Assembly: GCA_021850485.1 (NCBI GenBank)
Contig: JAJZLY010000008.1
Span: 62,001 to 126,000, forward strand
DNA from: Bacillota bacterium
Lineage (GTDB): Bacteria > Bacillota > Sulfobacillia > JAJZYS01 > JAJZLH01
DNA length: 64,000 nt
Reading direction: 5' to 3'
Within the stretch, counting starts at the first letter, position 1. Each line of letters starts with the position of its first letter. The position numbers and the translations under genes are program-made. This document shows, piece after piece, positions 8,013 through 16,911 of this stretch. The notes under the pieces were generated by a model. The model searched no databases, was not told where the DNA came from, and was given only the letters and a program-made list of their open reading frames with translations.

Positions 8013-9104
8013 TCATCGATCCGAGAACTCCAGCCGCTGTGAAAGGCCGCACACCACATCGTAGCCGATGGTGGCTGCCAGCGCGGCCAGTTCATCGGCG
8101 AAGATCTGCTCCCTGCCGTCTTGCCCGATCAAGGTGAACAGATCTCCCACCGCCACCGGGCAGTCGGCCGGCAGGCCAACTGCCAGCATGTCCATGCTCA
8201 CCCGCCCCACCACTGGGTAACGCTGAGATCGCCACAGCACCTGCGCCTGGCCGCCTAGTTGGCGGGGGTAGCCGTCGGCGTAGCCGAGCGGCAAAACGGC
8301 GACTTGCATCGGCTGGGCGGCCACATAAGAAAACCCATAGCCCACGCCGTCTCCGGGTTTCAGCCGGTGCACCTGGACGGCCCTGGCCAAGAGCCGCAAT
8401 ACCGGCTTCAGGCCTTGGGCAGGGTGCGCCTGGCCGAACGGGCTGAGCCCATAGAGGGCAATGCCCGGCCGCACCAGGTCGGCCTCAGGAAAACTCAGGC
8501 GCAAAACACCCGCTGAATTCAAGGCATGCACCATCGGTGGCCGCTTGGCGATGTTGGTGACGACTTGCCGAAAACGGGTCAACTGTGCCGCCGCTGCCGG
8601 CTGATCGCTGTCAGCCGTAGCGAGGTGGGTGTACAGCCCTTCCAGCCGCAGCCTGCTTTCCCCTTCGATCCTGGCGGCCACCGCCGGCGCCTGGTCAGGG
8701 CTGACGCCCAAGCGGTGCATGCCGGTGTCGACCATCAGGTGCACGGCCAGGCGAGCGTCGGCAGGCACAGCTGAAACCAGATCGGACAGGCCCGCTGCCT
8801 GGTGAATGGTCACCGCCACGTCCGCTCGAGCCAGATCTGAGACGGCATCGGGCGGCAGAGCCCCCAGCACCAAGATCGGCAATAAGACGCCGTGTGTGCG
8901 CAGCGCCAGAGCCTCGTCGGCAGTCGCCACAGCGATTGCCACCGCCCCGGCACGCTCAGCCAGCCGAGCGGCCCACGTGGCGCCATGGCCGTATGCGTTC
9001 GCCTTCAGCACTGCGATCACGCCCCGCCCACCCCTGGCCCCCATCTGCTGCAAATTGGCGGTGAATGCTGCCGCATCCCGCTCCAGCCATGCCCAGCGCT
9101 TCAT
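8013..9104 (-). CDS. alr: alanine racemase
   Basis: The 363-residue PLP enzyme interconverts L- and D-alanine for peptidoglycan. The PLP lysine is Lys34 in VLKANAYGHG. The second-domain motifs GVGYGFSYV, LPLGYADGYPR and GRVSMD are all present and the length is normal. The start codon overlaps the end of the nnr gene (ATGA at 9101-9104). Cytosolic. Confidence 0.94.
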   Translation of the reverse strand: MKRWAWLERDAAAFTANLQQMGARGGRGVIAVLKANAYGHGATWAARLAERAGAVAIAVATADEALALRTHGVLLPILVLGALPPDAVSDLARADVAVTIHQAAGLSDLVSAVPADARLAVHLMVDTGMHRLGVSPDQAPAVAARIEGESRLRLEGLYTHLATADSDQPAAAAQLTRFRQVVTNIAKRPPMVHALNSAGVLRLSFPEADLVRPGIALYGLSPFGQAHPAQGLKPVLRLLARAVQVHRLKPGDGVGYGFSYVAAQPMQVAVLPLGYADGYPRQLGGQAQVLWRSQRYPVVGRVSMDMLAVGLPADCPVAVGDLFTLIGQDGREQIFADELAALAATIGYDVVCGLSQRLEFSDR

Positions 9105-10573
9105 CGATGCGCCTTCATGGCGGCGGGGATCTGCTCAGCCAGAGCCCGGGCGCCGGCACCTCGCCCACTCACCTCGAACAGCCGTTGAGACGCTCTGCCG
9201 TGAATCGCCACGGCCTCAGCAGCCGCCCGGTGCGGCGTAGCCTGACGGCCCAGGCATGCTGCGACCAGACCGGCCAGCACATCGCCGCTGCCGCCTTGGG
9301 CCAAAAGGTCATGGCCGCCGCTGATCAGTGTCGTTTCGCCGCCGCCGGCCACGATGGTGGTCGGACCTTTGAGCAAGACTGTGGCCCCGGTCCGCCGGCT
9401 GGCCTCTTCGACTTGGAGCAGCAGGGGGCCGGCCAAGTCTGGAAATAGTGCAGCGAACTCTCCCCGATGCGGCGTGATCACCAAGCAGGCGGTCTCTTTG
9501 GGCCAGCCTAGGCCGTTCGCCAGGTGCCACAGGGCGTCCGCGTCGAGCACCATCTTGTGCCAAGGTGCAGAGAATAACGCAGCCAGGAGATATCCCGCCC
9601 GCGGACTACGGCCAAGCCCAGGGCCAGCTGCCACCAGGTCAAAGCCGTCTCGGACAGCCGCCAGAAGTGCGAAGGCGGCGACTTGGTCATCCGGGTGCAG
9701 GGCCAGGGTGGTCGCCTCCGGGCAAATCGCCGTGAAGCGCGGCTCCAAGTCCTCATCGATGGCCAGCCGTACCAGCCCTGCGGCGGCGCGCAAGGCCCCC
9801 AGAGTGGTCAGAGCGGCGGCACCGGCCAGACCAGGCGACCCCGCCAAGATCAGGACCCGGCCTCGATCACCCTTGTGATCGGTGGTGCGAAATTCAGCTC
9901 CTGGCAGCTGATCGACAGTCAGCCATTGCCGCCGGCTGCCCAAGTCCTCGGCCGTCATGCCCAAGTCGGCCAGTTCCAGCACACCGCAGACATTGGGCCC
10001 GTCCCCTAGGAGCAGGCCGGGTTTGAGCGCCCCCAGCGCCACGGTCACGGTTGCCCGCGGACCCCGGCACAGCACCTGCCCGCTGTCCGGGTCCAGTCCG
10101 GACACTAGGTCGCAGGCGACCGCTGGCAGTTCCCAGGCGGCGGCTTGGTCCAGATAGGCCACCATATCCGAGCGCGGGCGCCCAGAGAGTCCGGTGCCCA
10201 GCAGTCCGTCGATCAGTCCGGCCTGGGGATCTGGCGGGTCACCCCACGTGCAGGCGCGCACACCAGGCATCTGCAGCAATGTCGCCAGACGGGCCTCGGT
10301 CAGCGGTGTGCGGCGCGATGTCGCGGTGTAGACCCGGACCCGGCGTCCCGCTCGAGCCAAGAGGATTCCGGCGCTGACGGCGTCAGCGCCGTTGTTGCCG
10401 CCACCAACCAAGACAGCGACCTCAGAGCACTGACCAAGATGCCGGCCAAAGGCATCGGCGATCGCCACTGCGGCTTGGTCCATCAGCGATTCGACGCCAA
10501 ACCGGCCACTGGCAATCGCCTGAGCTTCAGCCGTTCGCATCTCTGCCTGGGTGAGCACCGGCCACCCGTTCAC
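9101..10573 (-). CDS. nnr: bifunctional NAD(P)H-hydrate epimerase / dehydratase
   Basis: The 490-residue protein repairs hydrated NADH and NADPH. The N-terminal YjeF_N epimerase domain (about 1-210) has VGGGNNGADAVSAG. The C-terminal ribokinase-like ADP-dependent dehydratase (about 220-490) has AGPGLGRSP and the signature GGSGDVLAG. The GTG start at 10571-10573 overlaps the acpS stop as GTGA; a longer reading from 10729 would lie inside acpS and begin with a low-complexity glycine stretch, so it is rejected. The acpS-nnr-alr order is a common Firmicutes arrangement. Confidence 0.92.
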   Translation of the reverse strand: MNGWPVLTQAEMRTAEAQAIASGRFGVESLMDQAAVAIADAFGRHLGQCSEVAVLVGGGNNGADAVSAGILLARAGRRVRVYTATSRRTPLTEARLATLLQMPGVRACTWGDPPDPQAGLIDGLLGTGLSGRPRSDMVAYLDQAAAWELPAVACDLVSGLDPDSGQVLCRGPRATVTVALGALKPGLLLGDGPNVCGVLELADLGMTAEDLGSRRQWLTVDQLPGAEFRTTDHKGDRGRVLILAGSPGLAGAAALTTLGALRAAAGLVRLAIDEDLEPRFTAICPEATTLALHPDDQVAAFALLAAVRDGFDLVAAGPGLGRSPRAGYLLAALFSAPWHKMVLDADALWHLANGLGWPKETACLVITPHRGEFAALFPDLAGPLLLQVEEASRRTGATVLLKGPTTIVAGGGETTLISGGHDLLAQGGSGDVLAGLVAACLGRQATPHRAAAEAVAIHGRASQRLFEVSGRGAGARALAEQIPAAMKAHR

Positions 10574-10935
10574 GCCTCCACCACCACCACCGCTACCGCC
10601 ACCTCTTGGCCATGCGAGAAGGACAGATGCAAGCGGCTGCCACCGAGTGCCTGCAGGCGCTTTTGTAGGCTGCCACTGAGAGTCACGGTGACACCGCCGG
10701 CGTGGCGCACCACCTCCGCTTCTTGCCAACGGGCCCGGGCGGCGCCCACGCCTAAGGCTTTGAAGGTCGCCTCCTTGGCTGCGAAGCGGGCGGCCAGGCG
10801 CGAAGCGGCCTGGTGCCCTGCACCGGCATAGGTGCGTTCGCGCTCAGTGAAGCAGCGCGCCAAAAACTGTGGCCGGCGACTGGCCCGCTCGATGCGGGCG
10901 ATCTCCGTGACGTCGATGCCGACTCCCAAAATCAC
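10570..10935 (-). CDS. acpS: holo-[acyl-carrier-protein] synthase
   Basis: This 121-residue phosphopantetheinyl transferase moves 4'-phosphopantetheine from CoA to apo-ACP. GVGIDVTEIARI with Asp8 and RFAAKEATFKALG with the second metal-binding Glu are the diagnostic motifs, and LSFSHG marks the C-terminal strand. The GTG start at 10935 follows GGAAGGGGA. It is the first gene of the acpS-nnr-alr-ABC exporter run on the minus strand. Confidence 0.93.
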   Translation of the reverse strand: MILGVGIDVTEIARIERASRRPQFLARCFTERERTYAGAGHQAASRLAARFAAKEATFKALGVGAARARWQEAEVVRHAGGVTVTLSGSLQKRLQALGGSRLHLSFSHGQEVAVAVVVVEA

Positions 10936-11095
10936 ACCAAATCCCCTTCCTCTGCTGCTTCAGCGATTCCACAGTCGCCATCGCCCCCCCTTGTCGGCTG
11001 GCGTCATCGGGCGCACATTGGCCATTGCGACATGCGCACCCTTTGCATCTAGCCAGGACCAAGACAGGTGCGCAGCAGCAGTCGGTGGAAGGTGA

Positions 11096-11143
11096 GACCT
11101 GATCAGCGACAGACTGGAGCGGACTGATCGTGCCGATCAGGTC
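11096..11143 (+). promoter_or_regulatory. 9-bp perfect inverted repeat in the leader of the second ABC exporter
   Basis: GACCTGATC (11096-11104) and GATCAGGTC (11135-11143) are exact complements 30 bases apart. The repeat lies between the divergent acpS gene and the ABC ATPase gene and ends just before GAGGGGG (11148-11154). It may form a leader hairpin or bind a regulator. No matching regulator gene is adjacent. Confidence 0.35.
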
Positions 11144-11165
11144 CGATGAGGGGGCTTCTTGCGGC

Positions 11166-12077
11166 GTGGCCAGCCAGATCCGGTTGCACAAACTGACCAA
11201 GCGGTATGGCACCGTAACGGCTGTTGACGACCTGTCCCTCACCATCTCCGCGCTCGGCGTGTTCGGCCTGCTCGGCCCCAACGGGGCAGGCAAGACCACC
11301 ACCCTGGAGATGATCGAGGGCCTGCGCCAGCCCGACTCGGGCGAGGTGTGGTTTGGCAGCCTGGACGTTGTTCGCCATCCGCAGCAGGCCAAGGCCCGCT
11401 TCGGGATCCAGCTGCAGACCTCGTCGTTCTTCGACCTGCTGACGGTGGCGGAAACGCTCGACCTGTTCGCCAGTTTCTACCCCAAGCGGCTTGCAACGGC
11501 GGAGTTGATCGCCCGCTTCGACCTCGGCGAGAAGGCCCAGGCTCAGGTGAAGACGCTATCTGGCGGCCAGCGCCAGCGGCTCGCCCTGGCCGCCGCCATG
11601 GTCAACGACCCAGAGGTGGTGTTTTTGGATGAGCCATCTGCCGGCCTCGACCCCCAGGCCAGGCGTCACCTTTGGGAGCTGGTGCACGGCCTCAGGGACG
11701 AGGGCCGCACCGTTGTCCTCACCACCCACTACATGGAGGAGGCTGAGACCCTGTGCGACGAACTGGCGATCATCGACCACGGCCGCATCCTGGCCACCGG
11801 CCGGCCCAAGGAATTGATCTCGGAACGGATGCCGGGAGCGCTGATCGAACTCGCCCCTGACACAGCCCTTCCTGCTCAGCCGCATTTCGCCGCCATGACC
11901 GCCCTGGATCGCACCAAGGACGCCATTACGATTCACAGCTCGGATCTCTCGAAGACACTGGTGGATCTCGTTTCCTGGGCTTCGCAGTCCACGGTGGATC
12001 TGGCTGGCATTCGCACCAGAAGTTCGACGCTGGAGGATTTGTTTCTCAGTCTTACCGGCCGGAGCCTGCGCGAATGA
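11166..12077 (+). CDS. ABC transporter ATPase (daunorubicin/YhiH-like family)
   Basis: The 303-residue nucleotide-binding subunit has Walker A GPNGAGKTTT, Q-loop region QLQTSSFF, signature LSGGQRQR, Walker B VVFLDEP and switch His in TTHYMEEA. A C-terminal domain after about residue 215 follows, as in exporters of the DrrA type. GTG 11166 is chosen because it lies just before the conserved start of the domain and follows GAGGGGG; GTG 11130 is an alternative. ATGA overlap with the permease indicates a single transporter. Confidence 0.85.
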   Translation: MASQIRLHKLTKRYGTVTAVDDLSLTISALGVFGLLGPNGAGKTTTLEMIEGLRQPDSGEVWFGSLDVVRHPQQAKARFGIQLQTSSFFDLLTVAETLDLFASFYPKRLATAELIARFDLGEKAQAQVKTLSGGQRQRLALAAAMVNDPEVVFLDEPSAGLDPQARRHLWELVHGLRDEGRTVVLTTHYMEEAETLCDELAIIDHGRILATGRPKELISERMPGALIELAPDTALPAQPHFAAMTALDRTKDAITIHSSDLSKTLVDLVSWASQSTVDLAGIRTRSSTLEDLFLSLTGRSLRE

Positions 12078-13150
12078 GGGCCGTTCTGGCGCTGGTCCGG
12101 GCGCTGTTTCGCAGTTTCACGCGCAATCGGCAGGGCCTATTCTGGAGCCTGTTTTTCCCGGTGGTGCTGATGTTGGTGTTCGGGCTCTTGGGCAAGACCC
12201 AGGCCGTCAACGTGAAGCTTGCCGTCGCCGGGGGCAGTCCAGCGTTTCGCGAAGAGGTGAGCCGGTCTCTGTCCCGATCCACGATCTTCACCGTCACGCA
12301 GATGGCGCCGACGGCCGCCCTCTCGGCCGTCCGCAGTGGTTCCGAGGATGCCGAAATGCTGCTCCCGGCCAACGCCGTGGTCGGTCAGCCGGCCGTCATC
12401 CAGCTCTACTACAACAACGCCAACCAGGTGTCGGCCGGACAAACGGTCGGCGCCGTGCAACAGGCGGTCAGCCAGATCAATGTCGTCCTCTCCGGCCGCC
12501 CTCCGGCCCTGACCGTCGCCGCACAGCCCGTTTCAGGCAGTCGCGCCTTTTCCTACTTGGATTTCTTGCTGCCTGGTCTGATCGCCCTCACCATCATGCA
12601 GGGCAGCCTCTTCGGCCTGGCCACGGCGCTCACCCGCTGGAAGGAGCAGGGCGTGCTCAGGCGGTTTTTGGCGACGCCACTGCGGCCGGTCCAGTTCTTA
12701 GGCGCGACGGTGATCAACTACATGCTCACCAACCTGGCCAACACGGTGATCATCGCCGCCATCGGCATCTTGTTCCTGCACGCCACCGTCCAGCTGCCGC
12801 TCGCTCCCCTGCTGCTGGCCGTGCTCTTGGGCCTCGCCGCCTTCATCAGCATCGGCTTTTTGGTGGCCGGCCAAGCCAAGAGCCAGGAGGCGGTGATCCC
12901 GCTCGTGAACCTGATCTCCTTCCCGATGATGTTTTTGTCTGGCGTCTTCTTCTCGCCAGCCTCGTTGCCCAAGTTCCTGGCCGTTGTGGTCAGCTTCTTT
13001 CCGCTCACCTATCTCGCCAACGCTGTGCGCGGCCTGATGTCCGGCCAGCTGACCGGCACCTCTGGAGCGCTGTGGGGCGACTTAGCCGGCCTCTTGGCCT
13101 GGACATTGTTGTGCGGCCTGATCGCCAGCCGCACCTGGCGCTGGGAGTAG
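12074..13150 (+). CDS. ABC-2 type exporter permease
   Basis: This 358-residue membrane protein has one N-terminal transmembrane helix, an external loop (about 40-160) and five C-terminal helices. This is the layout of the YhgE/ABC-2 type permeases related to YadH and YhhJ. YLDFLLPGLIALTIMQGSLFG and PLVNLISFPMMFLSGVFF are typical membrane motifs. It is coupled to the ATPase gene upstream. The substrate is unknown. Confidence 0.82.
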   Translation: MRAVLALVRALFRSFTRNRQGLFWSLFFPVVLMLVFGLLGKTQAVNVKLAVAGGSPAFREEVSRSLSRSTIFTVTQMAPTAALSAVRSGSEDAEMLLPANAVVGQPAVIQLYYNNANQVSAGQTVGAVQQAVSQINVVLSGRPPALTVAAQPVSGSRAFSYLDFLLPGLIALTIMQGSLFGLATALTRWKEQGVLRRFLATPLRPVQFLGATVINYMLTNLANTVIIAAIGILFLHATVQLPLAPLLLAVLLGLAAFISIGFLVAGQAKSQEAVIPLVNLISFPMMFLSGVFFSPASLPKFLAVVVSFFPLTYLANAVRGLMSGQLTGTSGALWGDLAGLLAWTLLCGLIASRTWRWE

Positions 13151-13211
13151 AACCTGACACTGCGCCCGCTTGGGCCAGCGCCCCAACTTCTCGCAGAAGG
13201 GATCGAGGCAT

Positions 13212-14351
13212 CTGTACGATCTGGTCATCGTTGGGGCCGGGGTCTGGGGCTCGTCGGCAGCGCTCTCTGCGCTGCGCCAGGGCGCCAAGAGTGTGCTGTT
13301 GCTGGAAGCGGACATTGGGGCGGCTCAGCGGACCAGCGCCAAGAGCGGCGGCATTGTCACCGACTTGATCTGGCACCCGCACGACCGCCAGCTGGTGGCG
13401 CGTAGCCGCCTTTTGTTCCAGGAGGCAGCCGAGGGCGCAGGTGATGCCCACTTGTGGCAGGCGGCTGGCATGCTGACCCTGGGCGGTCCGAGACAGGCGG
13501 CACTGTTCTCGGCCCGCCGCGCTGAGCTCAGCGAGCGGTCGATCGCAGTCGCGCTGATGGATCGCACGGGCCTGCAACACCAGTTTCCCGCGCTCGATCG
13601 GCTGGCCGACGACACCATCGCGCTGTACACACCACAAGACTGGCACGTCAATCCCACCGCCTACGCTGTTCAGGCCGTCAGTGCGGCCCGTCGGCTCGGG
13701 CTTGAGGTCCGGATGGCAACGCCGGTCCGCCGCCTCGAAGTGCTGGCGGACTCGGTGACGGTGCACCTGGCCGACCAGGATCCGGTTTCGGCGGCCCGGG
13801 TCCTGGTCTGCGCTGGCACCTGGTCGCGCCAGTTGCTGCGCACGGCCGGGGTCGACATCGCCTTGCGCCCTTATCGCACCCAACTCTCCTCGGTCCGCTT
13901 CGGCCGCCCCCACGATCTACCGATCGTCTGGCACCTGGATACCGATCTGTACCTGGTGCCCGAGGGCGGCCAGGACATGTTGGCTGGCGACGGCACCGAA
14001 TCTGTCGAATCCGACCCCGAGAGCTTCCGCCAAGCTGGGGATGCCGACTTTTTAGCCAGTGTGGCCGAACGGATCGTCGATCTGACCAGCCGCGGTGATG
14101 GAGCCGGAATCCGCACGGCTTGGGCCGGTCTTTGCGGTGCGACGCCGGACCGCCGTCCGCTGCTCGGCCGTCTCGCTCCGCACCTGTATTGCGCCTGCGG
14201 CGATCAGGGCATTGGCGTGATGCGCGGACCGGCGCTCGGTGAGCTGGCGGCCGCCGTGGCCCTGGAGCACACTGAGGTGCCAGAGTTGGATCCATTGCGC
14301 TTTGCGGCAGCTGATTTCCCGATTCGGGGCGGCTTCACCTTAGAGGCATAG
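13212..14351 (+). CDS. FAD-dependent oxidoreductase (DAO / sarcosine oxidase-like)
   Basis: The protein is of about 379 residues. The N-terminal Rossmann fold YDLVIVGAGVWGSSAAL has the GxGxxG dinucleotide motif and ends in an acidic LLLEAD strand; SAKSGGIV is typical of the DAO superfamily, and the C-terminal CGDQGIGVMRGPALG closes the FAD site. Members oxidise secondary amines or D-amino acids such as glycine or sarcosine; the substrate here is not known. TTG 13170 has no ribosome-binding site, while CTG 13212 has AAGGGA 9 bases upstream and gives the natural N-terminus MYDLVIVGAG, so CTG is preferred. Confidence 0.78.
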   Translation: MYDLVIVGAGVWGSSAALSALRQGAKSVLLLEADIGAAQRTSAKSGGIVTDLIWHPHDRQLVARSRLLFQEAAEGAGDAHLWQAAGMLTLGGPRQAALFSARRAELSERSIAVALMDRTGLQHQFPALDRLADDTIALYTPQDWHVNPTAYAVQAVSAARRLGLEVRMATPVRRLEVLADSVTVHLADQDPVSAARVLVCAGTWSRQLLRTAGVDIALRPYRTQLSSVRFGRPHDLPIVWHLDTDLYLVPEGGQDMLAGDGTESVESDPESFRQAGDADFLASVAERIVDLTSRGDGAGIRTAWAGLCGATPDRRPLLGRLAPHLYCACGDQGIGVMRGPALGELAAAVALEHTEVPELDPLRFAAADFPIRGGFTLEA

Positions 14352-14410
14352 GCGGCTGCTAGGCCCGTTCTTACATCGGCCTGACTGCGGTCTGCCCGGC
14401 CCCGTCCGCA

Positions 14411-14440
14411 TTGACCCAGGCGCTTAGCTCAGCCTAGAAT
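14411..14440 (+). promoter_or_regulatory. sigma-A promoter for leuS
   Basis: TTGACC (14411-14416) and TAGAAT (14435-14440) are 18 bases apart. Transcription would begin near 14447, leaving a leader of only some 20-35 bases before the ribosome-binding site GGAGGAGG at 14466-14473. This is far too short for a T-box leader, so leuS is probably not regulated by that mechanism here. Confidence 0.6.
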
Positions 14441-14481
14441 CATGCCCATACCGCCAGCGCCCCTTGGAGGAGGATTTTCCG

Positions 14482-16908
14482 ATCGACGACACCTATCGCC
14501 CGCAGAGCATCGAGCCGCGCTGGCAAGCGCGCTGGCAGGCTGCGGGCATCGGAGAGGTTGACCTTGGTGGCGCCCGGCGCCCGTACTACAACCTGATGAT
14601 GTTCCCCTACCCTTCAGCGGAGGGACTGCACGTCGGAAACGTCTTCGCCTTCACTGGGGCGGACATCCACGGCAGGCTGCGCACCATGCAAGGCTACGAC
14701 GTGTTTGAACCGATGGGCTTTGACGCCTTTGGCATCCACAGTGAGAACACCGCCATTAAGCAGGGTATCCACCCCAAGAAGCTGGTCGCCGCCAACACCC
14801 GAAACTTCCGCCGCCAGTTGGAGCGGCTGGGCGGCCGCTTCGCCTGGTCGCACACCTTGGACTCGACCGATCCCGCCTACTATCGGTGGACCCAGTGGAT
14901 CTTCCTCAAGCTGTTTCAGGCTGGCCTCGCCTATCGCAAGCAGGCGCCCGTCAACTGGTGTCCGTCTTGTCGGACAGTGCTCGCCGATGAGCAGGTGATC
15001 TCGGGTCACTGCGAGCGGTGCGACAGCATGGTCGAACAGCGCAGTCTGGAACAGTGGTTTTTCCGCATCACCGCCTACGCCGACCGCCTGCTCGACCACC
15101 TGCCCGACATGGACTGGTCCGAGGTGATCAAAACCGCCCAGACCAACTGGATCGGCCGCAGCACCGGGGCCAGCCTGACCTTTGCGGTAGAGGCACCAGC
15201 GGTTGGGCAGATCGAAGTCTTCACCACCAGACCAGATACGCTCTACGGAGCCACCTTCCTCACTCTGGCTCCGAGCCACCCGCTGGCGCTTGCCATTGCC
15301 ACCGCCGACTATCGGCCGGCGGTTTTGGCCTACATCGAGCAGGCGGCCCAGACTCCCTCGGCAGAGGCAGACGGCGAACGGGCCAAGACCGGTGTCAGGA
15401 CCGGTGCCTTCGCCCGCCATCCTTTGACCGGAGAGGCCCTGCCGATCCTGGTCGCAGACTATGTGCTAGGCGGCTACGGCACCGGTGCGGTGATGGGCGT
15501 ACCGGGCCACGATCAGCGCGATTTCGCCTTCGCCCAGGCCATGGGTCTTCCGATCCGGCGGGTGATCTCCCCCTCCGCCGAAGAGGACAGTCCTTTGGCC
15601 GAAGCGTTCACCGCCGAGTCTGGAGTGCTGGTTCATTCCGGCCCCTACAGCGGACTGAGCGTGGCCGAAGGGAAGGCTGCGATCATCGCCCGAGCCGAGC
15701 AAGACGCCTTCGGCACCGCCAAGACCACGTACCATCTCAGGGACTGGCTGATCTCGCGCCAGCGCTACTGGGGCCCGCCCATTCCCATCGTCTACTGCGA
15801 TCACTGCGGCGCGGTCGGCGTAGCAGAATCGGATCTGCCTGTCTTGCTGCCTGAAACCGACGACTACGTTCCGCAGGGTACGGGCGCTTCGCCGCTGGCC
15901 TCGATCCCGGCCTTTGTGAACACCAGCTGCCCGCGTTGCCAGGGACCCGCCCGGCGGGAGACCGACGTGTCAGACAACTTCTTGTGCTCGTCTTGGTACT
16001 TCTTGCGCTACCCGTCTCACCCGGACGTCACCGATCGGCCCTACGACCAAACCCTGATCGACAAGTGGCTGCCCGTGGACAGCTACATCGGCGGCAAAGA
16101 GCACGCTGTCTTGCACCTGCTTTATACCCGCTTCATCTGCATGGCCCTATCCGACCTCGGTCTGCTTCCCTTTGAGGAGCCGTTTTTGCGCTTTCGCGCC
16201 CATGGCACGATCACGTTTCAAGGCGGCAAGATGTCCAAGTCCCGAGGCAACGTGGTCACGCCGGACGACCTGTTCGATCGCTACGGCGCCGACACGACCC
16301 GTCTGTACCTGATGTTCCTCGGCCCCTACCAGGAAGGCGGCGACTACTCCGAGCGCAACATCGAGGGCATCTGGCGCTTTTTGCAGCGCGTCCACCGCCT
16401 GGTTGCGCAGAGCACCAACGGGCCCCGGGCCTGCGCCGCTCCCCATCTGGCGGACCTGCACCGGGTGGTGAAGCGGGTGACAGAAGACTTGGAGACCCTG
16501 AAGTACAACACCGCGATCGCTGCCTTGATGGAGTACAACAACCTGCTCAGGCAGCGAGAGGATGCAATCTCGCATCAGGAGCTGGCCACCTTCACCCTGC
16601 TGCTGGCACCCTTGGCGCCGCATCTGGCCGAAGAGCTGTGGCAAGCCCTGGGCGGCGCCTTCTCCGTGCACGAGCAGCCATTTCCGACCTACGATCCGGC
16701 ACAGCTGGTGGAAGCTACCGCCACAATTGTGGTGCAGGTGGACGGGCGGGTGCGGGAGCGCTTGACCGTGCCAGCCGGCACCTCTCAGGCCGAGGTGCGC
16801 CGGCAGGCGCTGGAGCTGGAGGCGGTGCAGCGCCATCTGGCCGACGCCGAGGTGGCGCGCGTGGTGTTCGTACCGGATCGGCTGTTGAACATCGTGCGGG
16901 AGGACTGA
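14482..16908 (+). CDS. leuS: leucyl-tRNA synthetase
   Basis: This class I synthetase of about 808 residues charges tRNA-Leu. The HIGH-type motif is HVGN (50-53) in YPSAEGLHVGNV; KMSKS is at 583-587. The CP1 editing domain contains TTRPDTLYG and GTGAVMGVPGHD, and zinc-binding Cys pairs appear in the CPSC...CERC insertion and in CPRC. Start: the only standard start is TTG 14464, but it overlaps the strong SD GGAGGAGG (14466-14473) and has none of its own. ATC 14482 lies 8 bases after that SD and yields DDTYRPQSIEPRWQ, the usual family beginning. The chosen ATC start is inferred; 14464 is the fallback. Confidence 0.9.
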   Translation: MDDTYRPQSIEPRWQARWQAAGIGEVDLGGARRPYYNLMMFPYPSAEGLHVGNVFAFTGADIHGRLRTMQGYDVFEPMGFDAFGIHSENTAIKQGIHPKKLVAANTRNFRRQLERLGGRFAWSHTLDSTDPAYYRWTQWIFLKLFQAGLAYRKQAPVNWCPSCRTVLADEQVISGHCERCDSMVEQRSLEQWFFRITAYADRLLDHLPDMDWSEVIKTAQTNWIGRSTGASLTFAVEAPAVGQIEVFTTRPDTLYGATFLTLAPSHPLALAIATADYRPAVLAYIEQAAQTPSAEADGERAKTGVRTGAFARHPLTGEALPILVADYVLGGYGTGAVMGVPGHDQRDFAFAQAMGLPIRRVISPSAEEDSPLAEAFTAESGVLVHSGPYSGLSVAEGKAAIIARAEQDAFGTAKTTYHLRDWLISRQRYWGPPIPIVYCDHCGAVGVAESDLPVLLPETDDYVPQGTGASPLASIPAFVNTSCPRCQGPARRETDVSDNFLCSSWYFLRYPSHPDVTDRPYDQTLIDKWLPVDSYIGGKEHAVLHLLYTRFICMALSDLGLLPFEEPFLRFRAHGTITFQGGKMSKSRGNVVTPDDLFDRYGADTTRLYLMFLGPYQEGGDYSERNIEGIWRFLQRVHRLVAQSTNGPRACAAPHLADLHRVVKRVTEDLETLKYNTAIAALMEYNNLLRQREDAISHQELATFTLLLAPLAPHLAEELWQALGGAFSVHEQPFPTYDPAQLVEATATIVVQVDGRVRERLTVPAGTSQAEVRRQALELEAVQRHLADAEVARVVFVPDRLLNIVRED

Positions 16909-16911
16909 CCC

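Noticed and set aside
14352-14463. Possible T-box leader for leuS
   Set aside because: The promoter places the transcription start near 14447, and no T-box or specifier structure is visible.
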